Source: Dactylonectria macrodidyma (taxonomy: Eukaryota; Ascomycota; Sordariomycetes; Hypocreales; Nectriaceae). Taken from it: a stretch of DNA of 64,000 nt. The stretch's first letter is position 1; every line of letters starts with the position of its first letter. The notes below the pieces were generated by a model. The model saw nothing but the letters and a program-made list of their open reading frames with translations. It was not told the origin of the DNA and made no database searches. Below are positions 34,501-45,738 of this stretch, piece after piece. Where the stretch lies: contig JAGMUV010000021.1 in the NCBI GenBank assembly GCA_020744425.1, positions 124,001 to 188,000 on the forward strand. The letters are read 5' to 3'. Position numbers and translations under genes: made by a program.

Positions 34501-35339
34501 CTGCTGAGGTGGTTGCTGCGAGGCGATTCCTTGATTTCTGCTGGCTGTTCTCTTCCTGGTCTGACCATCCCCATTTCAACCAATCCCAACCCACGGCTCA
34601 ATGATGTGTTTGCCAACTTAGAACGTGTCGTGCCCAGTGCTCCTTGTTCCAGTGCCGTGGCCTTGGGTTCGCCTCTAAAATCGAATGCTACGTCCCGTGT
34701 CGGTACTGTACCGTGCTCAGAATCCCAAAGAGCCTGACGCCCGTCTCCCACCATGCTACCCCACCGCCATCCAAACCTCAGTGTGGGAAACCAGCAACGT
34801 CCTGGTAGAGCAGCCCATCCCATCCTTTCCCTCCCGTCCGTCGCCCCCTCCTTCCCTCCTCCCCGTACTTCTCCTTCACCTGCTCCAATCCAACCCGGCC
34901 AGAGTCGACGAGGTACAATTCCCACCCGTAAGGCCTCGACTCGAATAGAAGTCGACAACACCATTCGCATGAGACGATAAAGTGTCTACACCACTGTTGC
35001 TTTTACTCCGCGGATCCTCGCCATTGGATCCTGGAGCGCCCAATCCTGCCAGGGTCTCGTCTAGATTGTAACGGGCCGAGCCGTTTTGTTCGGAGCGAGC
35101 CACCAACCTAGCTTTCTTCCCCCCGCGCTTCCATCCGCACCACAACACAGCCATTTCGACATCCTCGACTAGCCTGCCATCCGTGACCTTTGGTCAGCTT
35201 CGAATCCCCTTACAGAATTGACTGGGATAATCTATCGGCCTGCACATCTTGGTCGGCGTCTTTGACGCTTCCGACATCTCACCACTTCATCCTCGACATC
35301 TCAAAAGGATCAGTCGCTTAATAATCAAGTAGCAATCGT
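31511..35339. other. gene-poor region and promoter of the next gene
   Basis: No gene recognised. A (TA)n run of about 14 bases lies at 33028-33041. From about 34700 to 35340 the plus strand is C/T-rich, as in promoters and leaders of constitutive fungal genes, and leads into the ATG at 35340. Confidence 0.45.
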
Positions 35340-36211
35340 ATGTTCCCAAGCGCAGACGGGCCTTCAGTCCCAAAGGACAAGGAGGAGAAGGGCTTGGACA
35401 AGATCCTCTCCAAGTCCAAAACCATGTTGAAGAGGGACGAGAGCTCCAAGCAAATGTCCGCTGTTCCGACGTCGTTGACTCCAGCCACGAATATCCGCAG
35501 GTAATTAGCATTGCCATCTCTTGTCGTCGAGTTTTCGTTAAGAGCATCGCTCACATTCTCACCCACCCATTTGTCTTCATTGGCCTGAACGTACTAACTC
35601 GTCGTAGCCAAGCCAAACCGGATGCCCCAACCGACAAGGCGGCCCTTAAGAAGAACAAATACGAGGACCTTGAGGGCGTGATCAAGGTTGGTAAGAAGGA
35701 TCTCTTCGAGGAGCGGGCAGAGAAGCTTGGCGAGAAGTACGGCCTGGAAATCAAGCAGAGGGAGTGGTACTCGACCGAGAGCACTGCTCTTCGTGTGGAA
35801 AAGCCCATTGGCATGCGTGTCCATCGCACCTGCGCCGCCTACAGTGCCACCTTCAGCTCTGGTAAGGAATGCCCGAGGTGCAGTTCCACCAAGCACAAGC
35901 GTTGCCCGCCCAAGCGTACCGAAACTGAGAAGATCGCAAGCCGGGAGAGGCACGCGGCTCGCTTGAAGGCCAACAAGGAGAATGCCCCCATCATCCCCGA
36001 CTATGGTGCCGACTTCAAGGAGACGGTCTTGAAGCGGCCCAGCAAGACGATGTTCCCCGGCGGCGTTCCTGATGGCACTACTTGCAAGAAGTGTCAACGC
36101 CAGAAGTGCGCTGATTGTGCACGACTGAAGCCTCGCAAGGCCGATCCAGAACCGGACGCAGACGTCTTGAAGAGCGTGCCAGCCAAGATCGAGGCTCTAA
36201 ATCTCGGATAA
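35340..36211 (+). CDS. conserved fungal protein with paired CxxC clusters
   Basis: Two exons, 35340-35500 and 35608-36211, with a 107-base intron (GTAATT, ACTAAC branch, GTAG), encode 254 residues. The N-terminus is charged (DKEEKGLDKILSKSKTMLKR). The middle is basic, with HRTCAAYSATFSSGKECPRC, SSTKHKRCPPK and a second cluster CKKCQRQKCADC, likely zinc-binding. This arrangement of MRVHRTC followed by a KxCPxC cluster is widespread as a single-copy hypothetical protein in ascomycetes, so I read it as a core gene anchoring this otherwise accessory region. Function unknown; a nucleic-acid or protein-binding zinc module is possible. Confidence 0.75.
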
Positions 36212-37090
36212 GAACATGAGAGATCCGAGTCATGGCCTCCGGTTTGCTCGATTGCTTTGAATGACGGCCGATGCTGGTAAAGAGGTGTTGATTTCCGAGT
36301 TGCTGGGATTCTGGTGTTGACGAGAACGAGAGTGCAAAATGGTTTTTTATATTATTCCAAGTTCCTCCACCACAAGTCGTCCCGTGTTCTGGACTTGCAT
36401 TGATCATATCTGGCATGCAGCGCAACGCATCAGACAGGACTATCAATGCATCAAGCTGGAGCCCAACTTCTGCGCATCCATTGCTCTCTGCTCTATAATT
36501 CACCTATGGCTAGAGAGAGACGAAGAATATGAAGCTTTTTCACCACGCGATCATGACCCGCAGCATGTGACTCAACCTGTCCATTACAACGCGAAGTCAA
36601 CTTCATGGGGCCTGGGTACAGTCTGAGGACGAACCGGAAGGCTGGGAGTATACTTGGAGGCGTGGTCGTGGCGGATATGGAGGCCGTTGGATAAGAGGCT
36701 TTGGAGCGGGTACTAGAGAGGAGGCTCATCGGATCGTCGGAGGGAGTGATAACATGACACATTGTCCACTGACCTGAATGCGGGGGAAGGAGCATGATGC
36801 TATCCAAACGCGTACCGAACGCGGCACAGCAAACAAATTGCTCCTTGCGTCCCAAAAAGAATCAACATCTATAAAGTAGACATGCAGATTGTTGCAAGGT
36901 GTGGATATTTTTATTCAGCGCGTGGCCTTCAGCGCCTGAAGAACATGCAAGAACAAGCTAGTAGCCTCAGGAATCGCCTTCAGCCAGAGCGATGGGCAAA
37001 AATGGTTCCAACACGTTACTTGGGAAGGATTGCGCGCAAGCCTGGTTTCTCACACATAGCGAGAAGCCAAATGTTGTATGGCAAGCAATA
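36212..37090. other. intergenic region between convergent genes
   Basis: 3' flanks of the CxxC gene and of the TPR-CHAT gene. Only motif-free short ORFs. Confidence 0.4.
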
Positions 37091-40039
37091 TCAAACGCCA
37101 AAGTGAACATAAGGAACCCAGAGCGGCCACCTCGGCTCCGACCCGCGTCTCAATTCAGCGGCCCTTTGCGCTCCCGACGACCATGACTTTCCGCGCCCGG
37201 CATCCTCGCCGTCCACCCACCGGTCTCGGAACGTCCTCATCGCCCGGTGAAGCCCCCGGCTTACGGTTTCATCCCTGATACCCTCATCCCGCAGAAACTC
37301 ATATATCATTCTCGCCATGTCCACACATAACCGGTCATCGATGCTCCAAAGTGTGCCCACCACGTGACGGAACCCCGCTAGCTGGTAGGCATTCACCAGA
37401 TGGATGCTTTCGCCAACAGACCCCTCATCCAGGATCTGACCAGTCCCGCATGCTGCCGACAGGTAGGCGAGGAATGGCGGCTGCGAGGTAAGGTTAGTGT
37501 CCAGGAGACTGGCCACCGTGAATGGCTCCCGATCCCAGTCATCGAGCAACAGCTGGCTCTGCAGCGGCTCTGTGGGATGCGTGCTGCCGTGGCCGGCAAA
37601 GTGGAACATCCAGCAGGCCCCCAAGGCCGACAAGACGTCGGCCTTGTGCGGCCGAGGCCGGCCGTGCGGCAATCCCATTGACTCGCAAACAGCCACTACT
37701 GCATCAACCTCGTCGTTCGCATGTTTGAGTGGTTCCTGTTTTGGCGTGTTCTGCATGGCAACGACAACGGCATTTCGGGACTCTCCGGCTGCCGGCGCTT
37801 GCTGTGGCCGTCGCCGACTATGTATGATTGCCTTGACGGATGAGGCGTAGGATGAGACGACCCGATCGACCGCCGTCTCGCCGGTGCGCCTTAGATGGTG
37901 TCCTGCTGCATGGAGTGGAAACCGGGTCAGTGTGCCGGTGGGGACCCACCATACGTGCGGCCACTGACGGTTCGATGGAGGCCCAGTAAAGCCTAAAGCA
38001 TTAAGAACGGGACAGACGATGTCATCCCAGAGCCATCCAAGCGTGTCGAGAGTTTCAAGTTCCCGGACATGGTCGTTGAGGACGTCTCGGGAGAGGTGTG
38101 GCAGCTCCAGCAATCGGATGCCGGACTGCTCAACGAGCAAGGCATCGCAGCGATACGAGCTCACATTCAGGACGACGATCGGACCGTGCCATGCAGCCTC
38201 CAGCATATCGGCTTCTGACGCGGAGAGCAGGAATCGCTCAAAACCGGACTTGGAACGGATTGTCCCAAGGAGAGCGGCAAGCCGGGGCCCAGCATCGCGG
38301 CGCCGATCACCATCCGTCTCTGCGGCCGCAGTGGGGCGCTCGGCTGTAGCGAGGGAGTCTGTCGGCGACGGCGCTTCTAGTTGATCTCGCAGGTCGATAA
38401 AAGAACGCGCCAGGTCGGGATGCTCGCGTTCTAGAGCGGCAAGGTCGGATTGCTCAAAAAGAGCTCCCGCGATGACACCACGACCAGTCTCAAGCAGTTC
38501 GATAGCAGCAGCAGGGCCTCTATTGGCATGAAGAGCAATGGCTGCCGCGTCCGACGACAGTCCGACAGCGGCGGAGAGGAGGTGCCGCTTATCGGAGTTC
38601 TGCAGAAAGCGAGGCGTCAATAGGGGAATCAAGTCGATAGTTGTTTTGGCAATGGCGTATGCTTGTTGATCTTGAAGTATGGCTGGGGATGATAGAAAAA
38701 GACGTCCAGCTGCGACGCGCACGCTGACAGCGGAGGCGGACTGACGCAATGCAGTGATGAAGCATTCCTTGGCTTCCTGGAGGTCTGCCATCGCTCCCGT
38801 CCGTGAGCATCTGTCACGTAGACGATCTCCAAGGTTGTTCAACCGCCCAGCCCGGTCTGGATGATCTGGCGGGGTGGCATCGATGGCTTCGTATCCTACT
38901 CGGATGGCTTGCTCGAGGTCCGTCATCGCTCCAGTCCGTGAGTACCTGTTGCTTAGACGAACTCCAAGATTGTTCAAGAACATAGCCCGGCCTGGATGAT
39001 CTAGGGGGGTGGCATCGATGGCTTCCCGTCCTACTCGGATCGCTTCCTCGAGGTCTGCCATCGCGCCAGTGCGTGAGTATCTGTCGGCTAGACAATTTCC
39101 GAGGTTGATCAAGAACATAGCCCGGTCTGGATGGTCTGACAAGGTGTTATCGACGACTTCTCGTTCTACTCCGATAGCTTCCTCGAGGTCTGCCATCGCT
39201 CCGGTCCGTGAGTATCTGTCGCCTAGACAAGCCCCGAGGTTGTTCAAGAGCATAGCCCGGTCTGGATCATCTAGGGGGGTGGCATTGATGGCTTCACATC
39301 CTACTCGGATCGCTTCCTCGAGGTCTACCATCGCTCCCGTCCGTGAGTATCTGTCGCCCAAATGAAGTCCAAGGTTATTCAGCCATCTAGCCCTATCCGG
39401 ATGATCTAGGGGGGTGGCATCGACGGCTTCGTGTCCTACTCGGATGGCTTGCTCGAGGTCCGTCATCGCTCCAGTCCGTGAGTACCTGTTGCCTAGACGA
39501 ACTCCAAGATTGTTCAAGAACATAGCCCGGCATGGGTGATCTAGGGGGGTGGCATCGATGGCTTCTCGTTCTACTCCGATAACTTCCTCGAGGTCTGCCA
39601 TCGCTCCGGTCCGTGAGTATCTATCGCCTAGAAGAACTCCGAGGTTGTTCAAGAACTTAGCCCGGTCCGCATGATCAAGAGGGGTGGCATCGAGGGCTTC
39701 CCGTGTCACGCGAATGGCTTCCTCGAGGTCTGCCATCGCTCCGGTCCGTGAATATTTGTCGCCTAGACGAACTCCGAGGCTGCTCAAGAACTTAGCCCGG
39801 TCCGCATGATCAAGAGGGGTGGCATCGAAGGCTTCTCGTCCTACTCGGATCGCTTCCTGGAGGTCTGCCATCGCTCCCGTCCGTGAGTATCTGTCGCGTA
39901 GGCGATTTCCGAGGTTGTTCAAGAATTCGCGTAGACGAACTCCGAGGTTCTTCAGCCATCCAACCCGGTCCGGATGATGTAGAGGGGTGGCATCGATGCC
40001 TTCCCATGTCACGCGGATTGCCTCCTCGAGGTCTGACAT
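37091..40039 (-). CDS. TPR-repeat protein with C-terminal CHAT protease domain
   Basis: 982 residues. Residues 1-420 are nine tandem 45-residue units (consensus ADLEEAIRVGREAIDATPLD plus HPDRAMFLNNLGVRL plus GDRYSRTGAM), a TPR-like superhelix with very similar units. A helical linker follows, then a CHAT domain at about 680-975 with the caspase-type dyad: histidine in MFHFAGHGS and cysteine in LAYLSAACGTGQ. CHAT proteases with TPR arrays are associated with NLR-type signalling and programmed cell death. The first unit has an extra 12-residue piece (REFLNNLGNRLR), a sign of unequal crossing-over. Repeat-like sequence (DRDSRTAEM) continues a few codons upstream of the ATG, so the 5' end may be truncated or lie on another exon. 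Confidence 0.87.
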   Translation of the reverse strand: MSDLEEAIRVTWEGIDATPLHHPDRVGWLKNLGVRLREFLNNLGNRLRDRYSRTGAMADLQEAIRVGREAFDATPLDHADRAKFLSSLGVRLGDKYSRTGAMADLEEAIRVTREALDATPLDHADRAKFLNNLGVLLGDRYSRTGAMADLEEVIGVEREAIDATPLDHPCRAMFLNNLGVRLGNRYSRTGAMTDLEQAIRVGHEAVDATPLDHPDRARWLNNLGLHLGDRYSRTGAMVDLEEAIRVGCEAINATPLDDPDRAMLLNNLGACLGDRYSRTGAMADLEEAIGVEREVVDNTLSDHPDRAMFLINLGNCLADRYSRTGAMADLEEAIRVGREAIDATPLDHPGRAMFLNNLGVRLSNRYSRTGAMTDLEQAIRVGYEAIDATPPDHPDRAGRLNNLGDRLRDRCSRTGAMADLQEAKECFITALRQSASAVSVRVAAGRLFLSSPAILQDQQAYAIAKTTIDLIPLLTPRFLQNSDKRHLLSAAVGLSSDAAAIALHANRGPAAAIELLETGRGVIAGALFEQSDLAALEREHPDLARSFIDLRDQLEAPSPTDSLATAERPTAAAETDGDRRRDAGPRLAALLGTIRSKSGFERFLLSASEADMLEAAWHGPIVVLNVSSYRCDALLVEQSGIRLLELPHLSRDVLNDHVRELETLDTLGWLWDDIVCPVLNALGFTGPPSNRQWPHVWWVPTGTLTRFPLHAAGHHLRRTGETAVDRVVSSYASSVKAIIHSRRRPQQAPAAGESRNAVVVAMQNTPKQEPLKHANDEVDAVVAVCESMGLPHGRPRPHKADVLSALGACWMFHFAGHGSTHPTEPLQSQLLLDDWDREPFTVASLLDTNLTSQPPFLAYLSAACGTGQILDEGSVGESIHLVNAYQLAGFRHVVGTLWSIDDRLCVDMARMIYEFLRDEGIRDETVSRGLHRAMRTFRDRWVDGEDAGRGKSWSSGAQRAAELRRGSEPRWPLWVPYVHFGV

Positions 40040-41100
40040 CTCTGCGGTCCGTGAGTCCCTGTCACCCAGAGAACTGTCTGTTCAGGTAATTCGAGCCCGA
40101 CGTCTTTGCCAAGGAGGAAAATTATCCACCTGTCTTCAAAACTTTGACCTATCACATGCTTAATCGCCATTGGGAACTGTTGGCACTCAATGCTGACTGG
40201 GCATCTTCGTGGCTTAGCGCACCAGTTTTTAACTGGCAGAATCTGCATTCGTTGTAACCACCCTTTGGAGAAACCGAGCTTCTGGGATTGAGGCGCTTTA
40301 GTCATAACAGCGTCATGGCTGGTCTTAAGACTTTTTAGCTGACAGGTCAGTTCGCTGTATGTATTCCGGATGCTGACTGCACATCTCGGTGACTTGGCGC
40401 TGCATTGTGCTATGCGACAGCGTTCGGCTGGCAAAACCTGCGTCGCGGCTCGTCTCAAGTCTTTAAGTTGCCAGGTCAGCGGGGTGCTATGCCGGAAGGT
40501 GCCCGCGAGGTTCTGTTGATTTGTGACTTCGCGAATCCATGAGTGAACGGTTCTCCAACTTACTCTACCCTGGTGCATTCGTCATTCATTCCTGCGAGTG
40601 CATTTGGGCTGGCCGAAGGCATGCGGGCGCCTCCGTAGAATGTCTTTCGGAATGGGGTTTGTGGAAGGTGAACTCGCCAGACCTGGCGGGTTCGCCTGCA
40701 CAGGTCTGAAAACTGTGATAGTAAGTTCCCGCGCGAATTGCATGAACGAGGATCACAGGCGACTGCACGGTGATCAGACATGCTCAACAAAGTTCATGTG
40801 CTTCCTCGTATACGGCAAACTCCGTACGCCACCGAGGGACTGGCTCCCCCCAGTGATCTCCCAGAAACTGGGGACTCTTGGTGCAATGATCGTATGCTTT
40901 CTCCCAGACTAGTGCGACAAAAGTTTAGGTACCTGCCTACGGCTCCACCCGCTCCTCCGCAGTAAACCTGTTGCGTTGCGCTTTATCACGCTAAAAGCAG
41001 CGGTACTTTGGACTTTATTGGTGACCTCACGCAGTCAAGAGGGACAGAGTGTGTATGGTTTGGCCGCAACGGGTCACCTGTCGCTGCGGTCTTATACGTA
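40040..41100. other. upstream of TPR-CHAT, degenerate local duplications
   Basis: About 40160-40330 and 40370-40490 contain loosely similar segments (GCTGACTG...CATCT, and CTTAAGACTTT/CTCAAGTCTTT followed by CAGGTCAG), suggesting an old tandem duplication. A long open frame on the minus strand here (to 40578) has no motifs. Confidence 0.35.
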
Positions 41101-42123
41101 AACGTGTTAGACCGTAGCGTCAGAGAGGGCCTGTCATGTCAAGTCAGTCGAGATGGATTTCGAGAGCACTACGGAACACGTAAGATACACTATCAATTAG
41201 TACACGGGAAATTACTAACTTACTTGCTGCAGATATCAAGTTTGAGCGCCCATGCCCAATATGTGTGCCCCCATGGACGTCCCGAACGTCGATCGAATGG
41301 ATCCGCCACGTTCGCCGTCACCGCGATATCGAGAGTAAAACGGACACGAAGTTTATACGGAAATCTGAGCGAAATTGCCGAATTTCACGTGACAAGTTAT
41401 ATGACTAGCAAAAAGGGGTTATTGAAATAGTGTGTCGGGGCTGAGGGCCCACTAGCTAGAATGACCCGGGATTTTAATTGGCCGACCGATCTGAGTGCTG
41501 GTCTTGATAAAGCTATCGATAAGGATAACGATGCCAGAACAACGGACGAGGACAACAAGCTCCAGTCCGTACTTTACATCCATAACCGACACCTTCTTAG
41601 CTCAACTCCCCACCTCCTTCATGGACTTTTCGATGAGTCACTTCGATCATGGACTTTCTGATCCTTCATTACCATCTCAGCCTGTTCAAAACACGGATAG
41701 TTGGCAATACGGAGCGCAACCGGCTGGGAAACACACTTAGGCTAGTGGTGGCTCTAGCACAGGTGGTCAGGATTTTGGTGGCTCGCGATCTGATACCACG
41801 CTTCCATCGATCAACAGTCTTACTGTACAGTCTCAATCCGGGAACACGATCCATGCTGGTAATCCCTAAAGACCGTCTGCTTGCGCTTGTCTTATGGCTA
41901 CACACTTGTGGCCGAGGGCGTTGAGGGAATGGATGCGACGCTACTGTGTCATGAAAAATCCAGGTGTACGACTCTTCGAGGCATCAAGCTTCTCAGCCCT
42001 ATACGGCCCCAGGATTTCATCGGTAACAGGCTGGACCAGACCATGGTAGATGCAATGCAGAGACTCAAGAACCTGGCCGCGAAGACGAAACAGGGCTATG
42101 AGGGCCGATGCCACGATACATAG
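41101..42123 (+). pseudogene. possible C2H2 zinc-finger gene relic
   Basis: After a plausible intron (donor GTAAGA near 41180, CTAAC branch, CTGCAG near 41232), the frame reads HIKFERPCPICVPPW and IEWIRHVRRH, a C-x2-C ... H-x4-H pattern. Stops follow, and at 41540-41870 another frame is rich in Ser/Gln/Gly/Asp (SMSHFDHGLSDPSLPSQPVQ, SGGSSTGGQDFGGS) with a TAG between, as in disordered regions of transcription factors. No single intact model fits; I read it as a decayed zinc-finger gene. Confidence 0.3.
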
Positions 42124-42356
42124 GCCATGTCATCTTGTGAAAGCCTGCCAGCTCGGAATTAGTGCCATGTTGTCTATGTCGAACAATCGGTGGCTCCCTA
42201 GTTATTGAAAATCATCATGAGATGAAATTTAAGTTTATGGTCTGTGCGTCATCGATCTTCAAAACGCCCCGGTGGTGGCTCAGCCACAACCACGCTGCCC
42301 ACAACACCTCATAAGGGACTGTAGACCTTCATCAATTCTCACAAACTGAAAGACTC

Positions 42357-42568
42357 GTTCCGAAGGTCTGATGGCGGGCCCGTAGGGACCGGTCTCCTGT
42401 TAGAAAAGACACTAGATTGCAAGATGGCAGGGCTCGTCGCAGGACCTCAAACACCCCGGTCTTCCCAAACGCTCGGATCACTTAACGCCCTATGCCTCCA
42501 AGTCATGTCATGTCGTAAGCTTCGTTCCGAAAGGCGTTGGCGGGCCCGCAGGGACCGATCTCCTGTGC
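42357..42568. repeat. direct repeat pair of about 45 bases
   Basis: CGTTCCGAAGG...GGCGGGCCCGTAGGGACC (about 42357-42401) recurs as CGTTCCGAAAGG...GGCGGGCCCGCAGGGACC (about 42524-42568), 167 bases apart. Confidence 0.6.
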
Positions 42569-42858
42569 CATCCATGCCACGTCAAGCCACAATCCAACTT
42601 CATGCGCCACTTTAAGCCACAGCCCACTGACACCCGCCCCAGCATGACCAAATGAGTGGTCGCAATTCTCCGCCCAAGGCAGACACCCGAGAACCATTGA
42701 AGGTGTGGCATCCACTCTGGTGATATTTTTAGGATCGTTTTCCGCTTTTGAGCCGACTGCGCGATTTAGCTGCCTTCTCAGCCAGGATCCTCAATGACAT
42801 CCTCCGATCAGGTGGATAATTGAACTCGCAGGCTTCAAACCACGAAGGTGGCTCTGAG

Positions 42859-43944
42859 ATGGACAAGCTAAGCAAACAGCTTCAGGATTCTATCCTTTCC
42901 GAGACGCCAAACGTCAAATGGGACGACGTCGCTGGCTTAGAGTTAGCCAAAAGTGAGCTCCAGGCAGCTATCATCTTCACACTACGATTTCCCCAGATGT
43001 TCCGCGACAAACGCCAGGTCAGGCCAAACATTTTGCTCTACGGACCACCAGGTACTGGAAAGAGTCATCTGGCAAAGGCCGTTGCAACTGAAGTCAATCG
43101 GACGATTTTCACTATCAACATCCACAAAGTTATCTCTAAATGGATAGGCGAGTGTGAAGAGTATGCGTATAATAATTTCAAAAAGAAATCGCCAAGTGCT
43201 CACCTATTTGTAGGTTAATTCGACAACTATTCCAGGTCGCCAGGGACAAGAAACCATCAATCATCTTTCTAGACGAGATTGATGCTATCTCACGAGACGG
43301 GTCTGACACAAATTCGGAGCACATGAGACGGATAAGAACAGAGTTTCTATTCCAGGTAGATGATCTGGCAAATAAGAACGAAGGAGTCCTCATCTTGGCA
43401 GCTACAAACCTTCCATGGGATCTGGATCCGCCAGTCCGTAAACGCTTTCGAAAGAGGATTCACATCCCGTTACCGGACCAACGCCCGCGAGAGGAGCTCT
43501 TCAAAGTGCATCTAGGTGAAATGGCTCCCACGCTCGTCGACAACAAGAAGGTACTTGACGCTCTGGCTAGGAGGACCGGGGGATACTCGGGCAGCGACAT
43601 CGCGGACCTCGTCCAAGATGCGTTAATGACGCCTGTCAAAGGAGCTCATTTTGCGACCCACATTCGAAAGGTCGCTCTTCTCCCTATTCCATAGTTCTTC
43701 AGCTTGAACTGATTCTTGCTAGACTCGCTGTCGGGATGGCGAGTGGTATACGCCTCGTAGCCCGGACGCCGAGGGTGAAACGCCGATACAGTGGAATCAG
43801 GTCCCCGGTCATCAACTGAAGGAGCCGCCTCTTTTGTTTGAGGACTTGTATGATGCTATCAAGCGGACGAAGCCTTCCGTCACAGAGGAAGAGGTGCGGA
43901 AGTGCGTTGAGTGGACGCAAGAGTATGGGACGGAGGGAGTTTGA
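42859..43944 (+). CDS. Vps4-like AAA ATPase lacking the MIT domain
   Basis: Three exons, 42859-43160, 43214-43670 and 43723-43944, with introns of 53 and 52 bases, give 326 residues. The first is set just before Vps4 landmarks: ETPNVKWDDVAGLELAKSEL, Walker A GPPGTGKSHLAKAVATE. The first splice restores SKWIGECEELIRQLFQVAR, followed by Walker B SIIFLDEIDAIS, the second region of homology with MRRIRTEFLFQVDDL, sensor 1 LAATNLPWDLD and arginine fingers VRKRFRKRIHIPLP. The second splice (donor GTCGCT, weak) joins ATHIRK to TRCRDGEWYTPRSPDA and a C-terminal helix EEEVRKCVEWTQEYG like that of Vps4. The usual 75-residue MIT domain that binds ESCRT-III tails is absent upstream, so it is a divergent paralogue or a truncated gene. 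Confidence 0.8.
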
Positions 43945-43983
43945 GCTGTGAATTTCCGCTGGTTTACATATAGGCTGCAATGC

Positions 43984-45534
43984 GGGCCAAATGCGCATCT
44001 GGCTTGAAGTTTAATTGGACACGCTAAGCAGCTGTGTTCAGCACCTCTAGCAGCTTGAGCCCGATTAGACAGTGTAATTTTGTTCTTTATTTATTTTTAT
44101 TGCGTCTTTAAATAATAGTTGAAAAATCAACTGAATTCCCGTCGATACCGGTATAACATGTTTCGCTCACTCTTATCACAGCACGCAGTGCCTCCCACAA
44201 CGTTCTATGCTATTGGGGTACTGCCCTCTTGAACTGTAGGGGAGGGATATGCGCCACTATCTCATCTGACGTGCGTATGACGTTACGTTTGTTATTGTCT
44301 GCCGTCTTCAGCCTCCCACATGGTTCTCTGCCATCGTGGCACTGTCCTCTTGAATGGGAAGGGGTGTGCGCCACTGTCTCATCTGACGTGCGTATGACCA
44401 GACATCAGCCAACTACATTATTGTCTGCTGTCTACAGCCTCGTCCCTTGTTAGGTCCTAAAACCTGTTGTGTTGCGTTGGACTAAGAGCAAACCACTCCG
44501 CACAAGAGCGGCCGCGCTCAAACCAAACTCTTCTCTCCTCGTTCTCTCTCACAATCAGTACTCAAAACTAGAAACCGTCTGGTCCCTAAACGCCCCGCTG
44601 GGCATTAGAGCGGACTCAGAAATCTCAGAGCTATGGACGGCCTCATAAGGTCATCCAGGAGCCAAAAGGGCTGGCGAGCATGCGTGGGTGACTGTGGTAC
44701 GTTCTCTCCCACAGAGCGCCAATACATCGTCCATCTTGCGAGATGATCTCACCAATTTATGATCTAGATAACCTATTCAAAATTGCCGAGGCCGAAGGCA
44801 AGACAAGCGAGCTCTGCGATCCAGGCTCAACTTTTCGCACGGCTGCTGAAATCTGCAGAAAATGCCTAGAGGACAATGAGGCGATGAGTACAGATGTTAG
44901 CTACCTTGATCTCATTGTGCCAGGGCTCGACGAGTACCTGGATTTCTGTCACATCGGAGTGACTACCTTAACGCACACCTTTACCGGGACCAACGGCCAG
45001 GTGTCAACTGTGAGGTACGTCGTACCAGGATTAGAGACGATAACGGCGAGCATGCCCACCACAGCCTTAGAATCCCCAAGCCTATCGACTAGATCTGGCT
45101 CGTCGAACTCATATGTTATGCCGGTCGACTCACCTTCGATGTCCCTTGATAACTCACCTGGTGAGTTAAGCCGAACGCGTCCTGCTTCGAGATCCTGATT
45201 TAACTCCAATACCCCCATAACAGCCAAAAGCCCAGGAAACAAGAGTTGGATAGCTGGGCCTCTCCTGGGCTCTATCATCGGCGTGGCAGTCATCCTTGGC
45301 ACGGTCATCCATATCTGGCGGAGGCGATCGAGCATAACTAGGTCGGATGGCTTGGAGCCCCCAAATGATAAAGCGCAGCTTCACTCCGATTGCATTCCTA
45401 AGCCGGCTCACGAGACCGAGGCTCAGGTTATGTACGAAATGGAAGGGTCGTCTGCACAACCTGTAGAAACGGTTGCTAATGAAGTACCTGCTGTAGAACT
45501 AGTGGCTGCAGGCAAAAGAAATAACGCGGATTAA
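43984..45534 (+). repeat. left arm of a large inverted repeat
   Basis: Begins GGGCCAAATGCGCATCTGGC and matches, inverted, 48866-50297, with roughly 80-85 percent identity by eye and shared blocks such as TTAGGTCCTAAAACCTG and GTTGCGTTGGACTAAGAGC. It contains one copy of a membrane-protein gene. A tandem duplication of about 122 bases (units from about 44190 and 44312, each with CTCATCTGACGTGCGTATGA) is present here but single in the right arm. Confidence 0.85.
44743..45534 (+). CDS. single-pass membrane protein of the inverted repeat, left copy
   Basis: Exons 44743-45160 and 45224-45534 (63-base intron, GTGAGT to ACAG) give 242 residues. The N-terminal part has Cys-containing helices (EAEGKTSELCDPGSTFRTAA, EICRKCLED, YLDFCHIGVTT), then a Ser/Thr-rich stalk. 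The splice joins LDNSP to AKSPGNKSWIAGPLLGSIIG, leading into a membrane helix (GVAVILGTVIHIW) with RRRSS stop-transfer and an acidic cytoplasmic tail. This is the Cys-domain/stalk/helix layout of fungal surface proteins. The upstream region contains another ATG frame (RACVGDCGTFSPTERQ) that looks coding but is out of frame, so the true 5' end, perhaps with a frameshift, is unsolved. No signal peptide seen. Confidence 0.55.
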
Positions 45535-45738
45535 CTGCCCGTTGGCATTGCGGGGCCACTGGGCTTGCCCGGAACTAGCCTGCTCTGCAAGTGGACCAAC
45601 TCTGAGGTACAACCATGAAGACAGTCGAGCAGTTTTCGAGATGCCGTGAGTGCTTGGCCATTTTGACCATAAAGAAAATGCCAAGCTTCTCGGAGTGTTG
45701 TGCCTATTTACTCCAGCTTTGGTCGCTTGACGGTTGAA

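Noticed and set aside
40009..40578. 189-codon minus-strand ORF as an N-terminal extension of TPR-CHAT
   Set aside because: It is in a different frame from the TPR repeats over their shared stretch, has no known domain, and covers degenerate duplicated DNA.
44701..44720. GTACGT...CACAG as an intron joining the upstream Cys-containing frame to the inverted-repeat gene
   Set aside because: At about 18 bases it is far below any workable fungal intron length.
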